From contig SLQC01000049.1 in assembly GCA_007131625.1 (NCBI GenBank), positions 1 to 12,566 on the forward strand: a stretch of DNA of 12,566 nt. The letters run 5' to 3'. The notes under the pieces are model-generated. The model did no database searches, was not told where the DNA came from, and saw only the letters and a program-made list of their open reading frames with translations. Shown here in pieces: positions 1 to 7,787 of the stretch. Each line of letters begins with the position of its first letter. Within the stretch, counting starts at the first letter, position 1. The position numbers were made by a program, and so were the translations under genes. The stretch is from Balneolales bacterium (GTDB lineage Bacteria; Bacteroidota; Rhodothermia; Balneolales; Natronogracilivirgulaceae).

Positions 1-2313
1 ACCCGATTGCAGTTCGCCGAAAAGCAGTTCGTCCACCAGCCGGTTTTTGATCGACTCCTGTATGACCCGTGTCATCGGCCGCGCGCCGAATGCCGGATCA
101 TACCCCTTGTCCGCAATCCAGTTTACCGCTTTCTGTGTCAGCCGTATCTGCACTTTTTTATCCCGGAGCTGCAACTCAAGCTCCCGGATGAATTTATAGA
201 CAATACTCAGGACGACTGTCTTGTCGAGATGGCGGAAAATGACGATATTGTCGAGCCGGTTGCGGAACTCCGGGCTGAACTGCTTTTCGATAGCTTTCCC
301 GGGATCTCCTCTAAGTGTTTTGCCTTCTCCGGAGAAACCAATCTGAGTACCGGTCATTTCCCGGGAACCCACATTGGATGTCATAATTAGCAGAACATTA
401 CGAAAATCCGCCTTCCGTCCCGTATTGTCGGTTGCGGTAGCGTAGTCCATAATTTGCAGCAATATATTGAAAATGTCAGGATGGGCTTTTTCGATTTCAT
501 CCAGCAGCAGAACTGAATTCGGCTGCCGGCGGATGGCATCGGTGAGCAGGCCTCCCTGCTCAAATCCGACATACCCGGCGGGAGCACCAATCAACCGGGA
601 AACAGTGTGTTTTTCCATGTATTCGCTCATGTCGAATCGAATAAGCGGGATGCCAAGCTGGTCGGCAATTTGACGGCAGAGCTCCGTTTTCCCGACGCCG
701 GTCGGGCCAGAAAAAAGAAATGATCCGATCGGTTTGGTATCGTTGCCGAGTCCGGATCGGCTTCGTTTTACGGCAGTTGCCAGGGAGGACACGGCCTGTT
801 CCTGTCCGAACACTTTGCGGTTGAGTTCGGTCTCCAGGTCCCGGAGCCCTTCTTTCTCTGCGCTTCCGATTTGCTGCACCGGAACCCGTGCCATTTTCGA
901 GATCAGTTTTTCGATATCCCGGGGTGCAAGCTGTTTGCGCTCACCCGGCTGCAGAGAAACCTGTGCACACGCCTCATCAATGACATCGATGGCTTTGTCG
1001 GGCAGGCGTCGCTCGGTCAGATACCTGGCCGAAAGCCGGGCGGCAGCTTCCAGTGCGGCAGATGTGATTTTCAGCCCGTGATACTCCTCATAGACTCCTT
1101 TCAATCCCTTCAGGATGTCGATAGTAGTTTCGACCGATGGCTCATCGATTTCGATTTTCTGGAATCGCCGAGACAGCGCCCGGTCTTTTTCAAAATGGTT
1201 TTTATACTCCTCGAATGTCGTGGCACCGATACACCGAATGGATCCGTCGGCAAGCATTGGTTTCAGCATATTGGAGGCATCGAGCGTACTTGACCCCGCT
1301 GCACCGGCACCGATAATTGTATGAATTTCATCTATGAACAGAATTACATCCTTTTTTTTCTTCAACGATTTAAGGACACCTTTCAACCGAGCCTCAAAAT
1401 CACCGCGAAATTTGGTGCCGGCCAGCAACGAGCCCATATCGAGGGCGTAAATCCGAAAATCCCGGATGCGTTCCGGCACCTCACCGGCCACAATTTTCTG
1501 GGCAAGTCCCTGAGTGATTGCAGTCTTGCCTACTCCCGGATCACCGACATAAATCGGGTTGTTTTTTTGACGCCGGCAGAGTATCTCGATACTGCGGCCG
1601 ATCTCCATATCACGACCAATTACCTTGTCGAAACTGCCGTCTCTCGCGCGCGCTGTCCATTCTTCGGTATAGCGATCCAGCAAGTCGGTCTGGGGCGGTT
1701 TAGATCGGGTTTGTGCATCCGTCTTGGTACTACCGGGCCGGCCATTTTGTGCCCGGTTTCGCTGCTGCTCTCCGGAGCTGCCTTCGGTGTCATCTTCCGG
1801 ATCGACCGGTTCACCGTCAGTATCATACCTTTCATCTTGATCGTCAGTATTAAATGTGGAGTCATCCTCTTCCGGTTGTTCAAAACCCGGTTTTGCGATT
1901 CGGTGAGCTACGAAATTCAATATATCCAGACGGGTGACATCCTGTTTTTCGAGAAAATAGACGGTGTGGCTCTCCTTTTCGTCAAACATGGCAATGAGCA
2001 AATCTCCTATACCGGTTTCTTCTTGTTCGGATGCCCGGCTGTGCATAAGGGCGCGATGTAGGGTTCTGCGAAAACCAAGGGTATGGACCGGGTCGCGGGA
2101 TTCATCAGCACGTTGCGGGAGTCCGCTGTAAAAATTCTCGATGTCGACTGTCAGTTTGCCGACATCGGTTCCGCTGTTCCTGAGGATCAGGGCACCATCG
2201 CTGTCATTGGCGATAGCATGGAGCAGATGCTCCAGGCAGACCATTTCGTGCCGAAGATGGACCGCCAGCAAAAACGAATTACGGAGTACCTGGTCTGCTG
2301 TTTTACTGATCAT
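1..2313 (-). CDS. clpA: ClpA, AAA+ unfoldase subunit of ClpAP protease (3' end off the window)
   Basis: ClpA unfolds substrates with ATP and threads them into ClpP in the cytoplasm. Read from ATG at 2313, the minus strand is open without a stop to base 1, giving 771 codons. E. coli ClpA is about 758 residues, and comparison suggests only a few tens of residues are missing here. Visible in order: Clp_N repeats (about 1-140); a long acidic linker (about 141-215); D1 with Walker A GDPGVGKT (257-264), pore loop KFRG (301-304), Walker B IDE (Asp328, Glu329) and Arg382/Arg383; D2 with Walker A GPTGVGKT (536-543), pore loop GYVG (580-583), Walker B LDE (605-606), the ClpP-docking IGF loop (658-660) and sensor-2 GAR (Arg745). 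The N-terminus aligns directly with E. coli ClpA, and an in-frame TAA lies 24 bp upstream, so the start is secure although no Shine-Dalgarno is adjacent. It follows clpS after 81 bp and is probably co-transcribed. Confidence 0.97.
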   Translation of the reverse strand, partial: MISKTADQVLRNSFLLAVHLRHEMVCLEHLLHAIANDSDGALILRNSGTDVGKLTVDIENFYSGLPQRADESRDPVHTLGFRRTLHRALMHSRASEQEETGIGDLLIAMFDEKESHTVYFLEKQDVTRLDILNFVAHRIAKPGFEQPEEDDSTFNTDDQDERYDTDGEPVDPEDDTEGSSGEQQRNRAQNGRPGSTKTDAQTRSKPPQTDLLDRYTEEWTARARDGSFDKVIGRDMEIGRSIEILCRRQKNNPIYVGDPGVGKTAITQGLAQKIVAGEVPERIRDFRIYALDMGSLLAGTKFRGDFEARLKGVLKSLKKKKDVILFIDEIHTIIGAGAAGSSTLDASNMLKPMLADGSIRCIGATTFEEYKNHFEKDRALSRRFQKIEIDEPSVETTIDILKGLKGVYEEYHGLKITSAALEAAARLSARYLTERRLPDKAIDVIDEACAQVSLQPGERKQLAPRDIEKLISKMARVPVQQIGSAEKEGLRDLETELNRKVFGQEQAVSSLATAVKRSRSGLGNDTKPIGSFLFSGPTGVGKTELCRQIADQLGIPLIRFDMSEYMEKHTVSRLIGAPAGYVGFEQGGLLTDAIRRQPNSVLLLDEIEKAHPDIFNILLQIMDYATATDNTGRKADFRNVLLIMTSNVGSREMTGTQIGFSGEGKTLRGDPGKAIEKQFSPEFRNRLDNIVIFRHLDKTVVLSIVYKFIRELELQLRDKKVQIRLTQKAVNWIADKGYDPAFGARPMTRVIQESIKNRLVDELLFGELQSG

Positions 2314-2394
2314 GATGGATATGGAAAATATTGGTGGTTACAATCGGTGGAGAATTTCCTCCAGACTTCGGTTTGACCCATAGTTAGTAACTCA

Positions 2395-2709
2395 TTAGGC
2401 TTGCTCCATAGTACATCGCAAAGGGAAACCGGCGTGTTTGCTGCTTCGGGCTACCAGATCCACTTTGGTTTCGGCGATATCGCGCGGGAATACCCCACAG
2501 AGACCGGATCCCTTCCGATGGACATCATTTGTGATCTGTATGGCCTCGGGGACAGATTTTCCGAAAAATCCTGTTAATATGCTAACAACAAAATCGAAGG
2601 TGGTATAGTCATCATTCAGCAGAATTACTTTGTACAAAGGTGGCTCGATGACCTTGTCCTTCGTTTTTTTTGTTGTTTTGGTTTGATTTTCAATGCCAGC
2701 TTCCGACAT
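2395..2709 (-). CDS. clpS: ClpS, N-end-rule adaptor for ClpAP
   Basis: ClpS binds proteins carrying N-terminal destabilising residues and hands them to the ClpA N-domain. The 104-residue product matches the family's usual length (106 in E. coli). A lysine-rich flexible N-terminal arm (1-24) is followed by the core YKVILLNDDYTTFDF (26-40). The substrate-pocket residues Asn32, Asp33, Asp34 and His64 are present, as is the conserved CGVF (71-74), AETK (79-82) and a C-terminal PLRCTMEQA. The position equivalent to the E. coli Met40 gatekeeper is Phe38 here, a substitution I associate with Bacteroidota ClpS proteins. It is immediately upstream of clpA on the same strand, the classical pairing. No convincing Shine-Dalgarno precedes the ATG at 2709. 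Confidence 0.97.
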   Translation of the reverse strand: MSEAGIENQTKTTKKTKDKVIEPPLYKVILLNDDYTTFDFVVSILTGFFGKSVPEAIQITNDVHRKGSGLCGVFPRDIAETKVDLVARSSKHAGFPLRCTMEQA

Positions 2710-2796
2710 GGTATACGGTGTAGTTGTTTCTTATATTCTTGTCTTTCCCGTGTCCGGAATCGGATTGTCCGACGGGCAGTGTATCTGTAAAACTAT

Positions 2797-2825
2797 TGTT
2801 TAAACAGTCATTTTGCAACAGTCAT
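2797..2825. promoter_or_regulatory. candidate operator: palindrome plus 9-bp direct repeat
   Basis: TGTTTAAACA (2797-2806) is a perfect 10-bp palindrome. It overlaps the first of two exact copies of AACAGTCAT (2803-2811 and 2817-2825), whose starts are 14 bp apart. It lies about 90-115 bp upstream of the clpS start and about 250 bp upstream of the acyltransferase start, so it could act on either gene. A direct repeat of this size could suit a response-regulator dimer, but the 14-bp period does not fit the 11-bp period of a PHO box. The regulator is unknown. Confidence 0.3.
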
Positions 2826-2874
2826 GCATAATAGGGGGCAGTTTTTTTTGGGTGCCGAAATCGTCATTGTTCTG

Positions 2875-2882
2875 TACATTTG
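2875..2882 (+). promoter_or_regulatory. possible Bacteroidota-type -7 box (TACATTTG)
   Basis: TACATTTG matches the TAnnTTTG -7 consensus described for Bacteroidota primary sigma factors. The nearest upstream TTTG is at 2847-2850, leaving 24 bp between the elements, which is longer than the roughly 19-21 bp expected. If used, it would give the rightward acyltransferase mRNA a leader of nearly 190 nt. This is a weak prediction resting on one element. Confidence 0.2.
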
Positions 2883-2981
2883 CGGTTGAAGAATTTAAGA
2901 TGCATAATCAATATATCATGACGATTAGTATCACGTTACTATGGGATAGAAACGCTCTTTACTGAAAACAGGAAGAGAAAG

Positions 2982-2994
2982 TCCGGTTACCGGA
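2982..2994. promoter_or_regulatory. 13-bp palindrome TCCGGT-T-ACCGGA upstream of the acyltransferase gene
   Basis: Two perfect 6-bp arms (2982-2987 and 2989-2994) flank a single central base, 78 bp before the acyltransferase ATG. No T-run follows on either strand, so it is a poor intrinsic terminator. Its position fits a regulator-binding site or a short hairpin in the mRNA leader. Function is not established. Confidence 0.3.
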
Positions 2995-3072
2995 AAATTC
3001 TTATATTGATTCAGAGAGACTTTGAGTTCCTTCGTATTTGAGTGATACAGTTGATTGTAATAGTCTGGCCAT

Positions 3073-4905
3073 ATGAGTAAAACGGAAATGAGTTCAAATA
3101 TTATCAACCTCGATTTTGAAGTAAATGGTGCTTTGCAACGTCAGCTTTTACGGGTGGCCAGAAAGCCTCTGGAGAAAGTACTGTCTCTCAATGGAATTAA
3201 TAAGCTGTATTTGGACGCTCTCGATTATGATATCGATCTGGGGTTCTGCGACAAATTGCTGGATAGGTTGAATATCATATATAACATCTCCGATCGGGAT
3301 ATGGAACGTATTCCTGAAAATGGCAGAATGGTTGTGGTGGCCAATCATCCATTCGGGGCCATAGAAGGAATTATTTTGGCATCGTTGTTGCGGTCTGTCC
3401 GCTCCGATTCAAAGATCATGGCAAATTATATTTTGGAGCGTGTCCCCGAGCTCCGAGACGTTTTCTTTTTTGTGGATCCATTTGGTGGACGTGATGCAGC
3501 CAGGGCAAATCTTGCAACTATGAAGAAGACTATTCAGTGGCTGCGGGACGATCATGTTCTTGGAGTTTTTCCGGCCGGAGAGGTAGCCCATTTTTCCATG
3601 ACCAAACGGAAGATAATTGAGTCGGAATGGAGTGAGTCGGTAGCGGGTATCATCCGCAAAACGCAGTCGCCGGTACTGCCCATTTATTTCGACGGCTTTA
3701 ACAGCCCCCTGTTCCAGATGCTCGGACTCATTCATCCTCGCTTGAGAACGGCTATGCTGCCTAAAGAAGTACTCAACAAGAAAAACCGTGATTTCGATAT
3801 CTGCATCGGAAAAAGCATAAGTTACAGCAAACTTCAATCGTTTGAAAGCGACCTGGAAATGATTCAGTATCTGCGTCAACGCACTCTTTTGCTGCAAAAC
3901 CGCAATGGCGAAGAGATTTCCGGAGAAACACCCGTTTTTGTGAGCACCCCGAAGGAAGAAATGGAACCGATTATAGACCAGGTCCCTGTCGATGTGCTGG
4001 AAAAAGAGATCGAAATGCTTTCCGAGTCGCAGTGTCTGCTAAGGAGCGGTGAATTCGAGGTATATCACGCCGTAAAAAAACAGGTGCCGAATCTGGTGAC
4101 AGAAATAGGCCGACTCCGGGAAGTAACCTTTCGCGGAACTCAGGAAGGTACTGGCAAACCGATTGACCTTGATTCATTTGACGAATATTATGTCCACCTT
4201 TTCGTCTGGAATTCAGAGAAAAAAGAGATTGTCGGTGCATACCGTATCGGCCTGACCGATAATATCATCAAACGATTCGGCAAGAAAGGTCTTTATACCA
4301 CAACACTTTTCAACATCAAGTCCAATTTGTTCGATCAGGTGAGTCCGGCTCTGGAAATGGGCCGCTCATTTGTCAGTTCTGCATATCAGCGGAATTTTGC
4401 ACCATTGATGCTGCTATGGAAAGGGATCGGCCATTATGTGGTGAAATATCCGAAATACAAAGTGTTGTTCGGCCCTGTAAGCATCAGCAGCGAATACCAT
4501 TCCATGTCACGCCATCTGATGGTAACCTTTCTCAAGCTGCACAACTATTTGCCAGATATGGCCCGGATGGTACGGCCCAAAACACCGTACTACGGACGTC
4601 GCATGAAAGGACTGGATTCGAAAAACCGGACCATGATCCGCAGTCTGGAGGATGTGTCGGAGCTGATGTCAGAGTTTGAGGATGACAACAAAGGTGTACC
4701 GATCCTCCTGAAGCAGTATCTGAAACTTGGCGGAAAACTGCTGGGCTTCAATGTGGATCCGGATTTCAGCGACGTGTTGGACGGGCTCATTCTCGTGGAA
4801 CTTACCAAGACCGATCCCAAGATCCTCAAAAGATATATGGGAGACAAAGGACTGGAGTCCTTTTACAAATTCCACGAGAATAAAAAGAAAGAATCGCTGG
4901 TCTGA
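3073..4905 (+). CDS. OlsF-like bifunctional acyltransferase for aminolipid synthesis (PlsC-like + GNAT)
   Basis: The 610-residue protein joins two acyltransferase domains. The N-terminal half looks like a PlsC/lysophospholipid acyltransferase: the active-site block NHPFGAIEG (91-99, His92) and FPAGE (166-170). The C-terminal half (about 305-600) looks like an OlsB-type N-acyltransferase of the GNAT superfamily, with GRLREVTFRGTQEGTG (346-361) and EMGRSFV (428-434). This architecture is that of OlsF: in known members the GNAT half N-acylates an amino acid such as ornithine and the PlsC half adds the second acyl chain by ester linkage, giving a phosphorus-free membrane lipid. Which amino acid is used here (ornithine, glycine or another) cannot be read from sequence. 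No membrane helix is obvious, so peripheral association with the inner membrane is likely. The ATG at 3073 is the earliest sensible start; a second Met at codon 6 cannot be excluded. It is transcribed alone, divergent from clpS and convergent with the gene at 5021. Confidence 0.8.
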   Translation: MSKTEMSSNIINLDFEVNGALQRQLLRVARKPLEKVLSLNGINKLYLDALDYDIDLGFCDKLLDRLNIIYNISDRDMERIPENGRMVVVANHPFGAIEGIILASLLRSVRSDSKIMANYILERVPELRDVFFFVDPFGGRDAARANLATMKKTIQWLRDDHVLGVFPAGEVAHFSMTKRKIIESEWSESVAGIIRKTQSPVLPIYFDGFNSPLFQMLGLIHPRLRTAMLPKEVLNKKNRDFDICIGKSISYSKLQSFESDLEMIQYLRQRTLLLQNRNGEEISGETPVFVSTPKEEMEPIIDQVPVDVLEKEIEMLSESQCLLRSGEFEVYHAVKKQVPNLVTEIGRLREVTFRGTQEGTGKPIDLDSFDEYYVHLFVWNSEKKEIVGAYRIGLTDNIIKRFGKKGLYTTTLFNIKSNLFDQVSPALEMGRSFVSSAYQRNFAPLMLLWKGIGHYVVKYPKYKVLFGPVSISSEYHSMSRHLMVTFLKLHNYLPDMARMVRPKTPYYGRRMKGLDSKNRTMIRSLEDVSELMSEFEDDNKGVPILLKQYLKLGGKLLGFNVDPDFSDVLDGLILVELTKTDPKILKRYMGDKGLESFYKFHENKKKESLV

Positions 4906-5020
4906 GAGCTATTCGCTGAGTTCCGAAGATTCTGCTAAGTTCAGATGTTTCTTCTGCGTTCAGTGATGACCAGGGGATACCTTGCTTTTTCGGGGTTATC
5001 AATTCCTGATCTGCATTCGA
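4906..5020. other. convergent intergenic gap, no clear terminator
   Basis: These 115 bp separate the 3' ends of two convergent genes. A 6-bp-stem hairpin TTCGAT-CAAAT-ATCGAA (5016-5032) overlaps the leftward gene's stop codon but has no T-run on either side. The first half (4911-4968) has three loosely similar segments around GCTGAGTTC / GCTAAGTTC / GCGTTCAG. No gene or RNA was recognised. Confidence 0.5.
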
Positions 5021-6355
5021 TCAAATATCGAAATTGAAATCTGGGGAACCCGGATCTCCTGAAAACTCAAAGTAGAGCTGTCCGTCTTTTCTGGGGAGCT
5101 CCAAGCGGAACAAGTCTTCCAGACCATCGACAAAATCATCGAATTTGGCTCCGGTTCGAATAAATGTTACCGAACCTTCCTGAATATTAGACTGTTGGTT
5201 TGGTGGGGTGGCGAGCAGCATATGAATGCGGGCATCAAATGGTTCCGTATGAATGGTTGCATCATCGATTCGGAGTGTATCATGAGTGATGTGATATGTG
5301 GAGCGCAGAGATCGAACCGGAAGTTGTTTTTCGGATAATCCGAACATTCCAAAAATGATGCCAAACCGATCGATCATACTGGATGAAGGAAACCACTGTA
5401 TACCTCCCATATACAAAGTGGTTTCACCCGGGAGGGCAAGCGGATGCCGGACTGCCGCTTCACGATCAAACTGAAGCTGGCTGGTGACGGAGAGTGTGTC
5501 CATAGAAAAACCGCCCAAAATACCGGGCAGATTGATGCGGGCGAGGTCATGCGAAACGGAGTTGAGTTGGTAGTAGATCGAGTATGACTCAGGTTGGTTC
5601 GGCCAGCCCACGTCGTCATACCGTATATCGCCACCGGCACGAATGGTAAGTTTGGGAGAATGGATCCGGAGGGTACTGAGTTGTGCCGTTTTTTTGTTTG
5701 CCCGGTACCGAATCTGAAAATTGATCCGGTCGATGTTGTCCGGCATCAAATAGCCGGAAAGTACGGGTAATGCCTCAGAAATTGTTTGAACTCCGTTTTG
5801 CGCGGAAACATGAGACAGGCTGATGTTTATCCGGTGGTTGAAATGGGGTGGGTGAGTAATGCGGGTTAACTTCAGTAACTCATCCATCCGTCCGTTGTAG
5901 AGGAGATTAATGGATTTAATAGCAATGTTGGGAAAATTGTAAACCGGTTCGGCCGGATTGGTGAATTCCGAATTTGCGGAGTGGTCGGTCTCCAGGGTTG
6001 TCGAATGGATGGTCAGCGATGTGGCGGTTAAACGAAATGAGCGAATCTGTGACAAGGGATTATCGGATCCGTGTCTGAGTACCCGCCACATGTCGGCCCA
6101 GGTAAGGGAGCCGCGGGCTTCATCTGCCTCAAACAGAGTCTTATGGTCACGATAGACAATTTCACTGATGGTCAGCGATCCGAATAGTGGATTGATATTC
6201 AATGACTGATACCGGTAATCCAGCTGATCGTCTGTTGCGGCAATCTGTTGCAGTTGCTGGTCGACCAGTGAGGAGAGGTATCGTCCACCCAACCAGTTCA
6301 TCAATACCAGCAAGCCTGCCAGCAGCAACACGAAAAGTATGAGTTTATTTCTCAT
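5021..6355 (-). CDS. AsmA/DUF748-like membrane-anchored protein, function unknown
   Basis: The 444-residue product begins with a short basic stretch and one hydrophobic helix (about 5-20), then about 420 residues that look periplasmic and beta-rich: alternating hydrophobic residues, many short SLTI/LRIHS/FQIRY-like strands and few cysteines. It ends in a glycine/proline motif, GQLYFEFSGDPGSPDF, reminiscent of the C-terminus of AsmA, DUF748 and GspN-type proteins. Those families sit in the inner membrane facing the envelope and some move or sort lipids; that role is inference here. A signal-anchor is more likely than a cleaved signal because no AxA site stands out. It starts 58 bp downstream of the hisS stop on the same strand and may share its transcript. 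The ATG at 6355 places the hydrophobic segment at the N-terminus. I did not recognise a specific family with certainty. Confidence 0.6.
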   Translation of the reverse strand: MRNKLILFVLLLAGLLVLMNWLGGRYLSSLVDQQLQQIAATDDQLDYRYQSLNINPLFGSLTISEIVYRDHKTLFEADEARGSLTWADMWRVLRHGSDNPLSQIRSFRLTATSLTIHSTTLETDHSANSEFTNPAEPVYNFPNIAIKSINLLYNGRMDELLKLTRITHPPHFNHRINISLSHVSAQNGVQTISEALPVLSGYLMPDNIDRINFQIRYRANKKTAQLSTLRIHSPKLTIRAGGDIRYDDVGWPNQPESYSIYYQLNSVSHDLARINLPGILGGFSMDTLSVTSQLQFDREAAVRHPLALPGETTLYMGGIQWFPSSSMIDRFGIIFGMFGLSEKQLPVRSLRSTYHITHDTLRIDDATIHTEPFDARIHMLLATPPNQQSNIQEGSVTFIRTGAKFDDFVDGLEDLFRLELPRKDGQLYFEFSGDPGSPDFNFDI

Positions 6356-6413
6356 AGGTAAACCGTCTGGTCAATGTAAAACAGGTTGCGCCCGGGTCAA
6401 TATGAAACGGACT

Positions 6414-7688
6414 CTACCGGGATTTTTGTATCGCCGTAACACTGCCGGCCAGCTCCTCCGGATGTACTGTTGTTTCTTCACTTTTTTCCATATTCCTCAA
6501 CGTAATACGGTTTTTTTCCAATTCTTGTTCACCCACAATGACAGTATAACGCGCTTGTTGACGGTTGGCATCTTTCATCTGGGCTTTAAGTGATCGACCG
6601 GAATAGTCCATAGTACACACCAATCCGTTGGTACGCAAATCAGGCATGAATTCCAGCGCCCACCGGGCGGCAGCTTCTCCGCGGGTTACGAAATAGATGT
6701 CGGGCCCGGGTGGATCGGCCATTGTGATACCGAGGGCATCGCAAGCGATCATCAACCGTTCCATGCCGCAGGCGAAACCGACGGCAGGTGTCGGGGGACC
6801 ACCGACATCTTCGATCAGCAGATCATAGCGACCGCCGCCGCCCAGGGCATCTTGTGAGCCGAGGTCGGGACTGGTAAGTTCAAATGCTGTCTCGGTGTAG
6901 TAGTCAAGTCCCCGCACAAGAAATGGGTCCAGTACGTAGGATATGTGAAGCCGTTCGAGGTGATCGGTTACTGCGTTAAAATGTTCTTTTGACCGATTAC
7001 TGAGGTAATCAAAGATTTTCGGTGCATCGATTTTCAACGGCTGATCCTCTTCTTCTTTGGAATCGAGGATCCGCATGGGGTTGGTTTCCAGTCGCTTGCG
7101 GGATATTTCGCTCAATTTCCCGGAAATGGGCTGAAAATAGTTATAGAGCGCTTTTCGATAGGCGTCACGTGATTCGGGATCACCGACAGAATTCAGTTTA
7201 AGGGAGGTGTTGGTGATTCCGACACGGTTGTAAACTGTCTGCATAAAAGCGATGATTTCGGCATCAGCGATTGCGCTGGAAGCCCCGATCAGCTCAGCTC
7301 CGAACTGATGAAACTGACGTTGACGCCCCTTCTGGGGACGTTCGGCACGGAAAAACGGTCCGATGTAAAACAACCGCTGAGTACCACCCCGCTGCGCAAG
7401 ATGGTTCTGGACATAGGCACGAGCTACCGGGGCTGTACCTTCGGGACGCAGGACGTACCGGTCTTCGCCGCGATCAAAGGCAAACATCTCCTTGCTGACG
7501 ATATCGGTCAATTGACCGACTCCGCGGGCAATTAATTCGGTTTGCTCCAGAACCGGAGTTCGAATTTCCTGAAAATGAAACAGCCTGGCTGTTTCACGGA
7601 CGATGGACTCCAGTGCCTGCCACTGTTCGATTTCGCCTGGTAACAGGTCGACCATACCGTGGTGTGTATTGAACTTGGTTTTACTCAT
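6414..7688 (-). CDS. hisS: histidyl-tRNA synthetase
   Basis: This class II aminoacyl-tRNA synthetase attaches histidine to tRNA-His in the cytoplasm. At 424 residues it matches the family (424 in E. coli). Visible features, numbered from the ATG at 7688: N-terminal HGMVDLLPGE; RPEGT (81-85); motif 2 FRAERPQKGRQRQFH (113-127); LDSK; the histidine-specific signature RGLDYY (259-264); GGGGRYDLL (283-291); and motif 3 GFACGMER (304-311). A C-terminal anticodon-binding domain follows and ends in a short basic tail. An in-frame TTG at 7703 would add five residues (encoding YPIF after the initiator), but the ATG gives an N-terminus like other HisRS proteins, so I prefer it. The gene sits 178 bp downstream of the polysaccharide operon and 58 bp upstream of the AsmA-like gene. 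Confidence 0.97.
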   Translation of the reverse strand: MSKTKFNTHHGMVDLLPGEIEQWQALESIVRETARLFHFQEIRTPVLEQTELIARGVGQLTDIVSKEMFAFDRGEDRYVLRPEGTAPVARAYVQNHLAQRGGTQRLFYIGPFFRAERPQKGRQRQFHQFGAELIGASSAIADAEIIAFMQTVYNRVGITNTSLKLNSVGDPESRDAYRKALYNYFQPISGKLSEISRKRLETNPMRILDSKEEEDQPLKIDAPKIFDYLSNRSKEHFNAVTDHLERLHISYVLDPFLVRGLDYYTETAFELTSPDLGSQDALGGGGRYDLLIEDVGGPPTPAVGFACGMERLMIACDALGITMADPPGPDIYFVTRGEAAARWALEFMPDLRTNGLVCTMDYSGRSLKAQMKDANRQQARYTVIVGEQELEKNRITLRNMEKSEETTVHPEELAGSVTAIQKSR

Positions 7689-7787
7689 GAAAATGGGATA
7701 CAATTAGTTTTTCAAATAAGTCTTAAATAATAACAAGAAAATGGTATGCATTCCGAAATTCTTCCAGGGTCGAATTGCCGGGGCCAA

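Larger units (their letters stand above)
2710..3072. other. 363-bp divergent intergenic region between clpS and the acyltransferase gene
   Basis: No gene of believable length lies here; the only plus-strand ATG frames seen are about 21 and 15 codons and look like chance. The spacer must hold promoters for clpS-clpA (leftward) and the acyltransferase gene (rightward). It contains a TGTTTAAACA palindrome overlapping a 9-bp direct repeat, a 13-bp TCCGGT/ACCGGA palindrome and one TAnnTTTG box; these are listed separately. No T-run-backed hairpin terminator and no recognisable riboswitch was seen. Confidence 0.7.

Noticed and set aside
2348..2363. Small hairpin TGGAG-AATTTC-CTCCA in the clpS-clpA gap, containing a GGAGG on the minus strand
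   Set aside because: The GGAGG is about 45 nt upstream of the clpA ATG, too far to act as its Shine-Dalgarno, and no alternative start with a usable frame follows it.
7..2383. Several long plus-strand open frames across the left 2.4 kb, up to 246 codons
   Set aside because: The minus strand encodes a continuous, motif-complete ClpA here; the plus-strand frames have no recognisable features.
2824..2889. Plus-strand ORF of 21 codons with a hydrophobic C-terminal half
   Set aside because: Too short, no ribosome-binding site and it overlaps the candidate operator and TACATTTG box; most likely chance.
5016..5032. Hairpin TTCGAT-CAAAT-ATCGAA as an intrinsic terminator between convergent genes
   Set aside because: Only six base pairs, AT-rich, no T-run on either strand, and it overlaps the coding end of the leftward gene.
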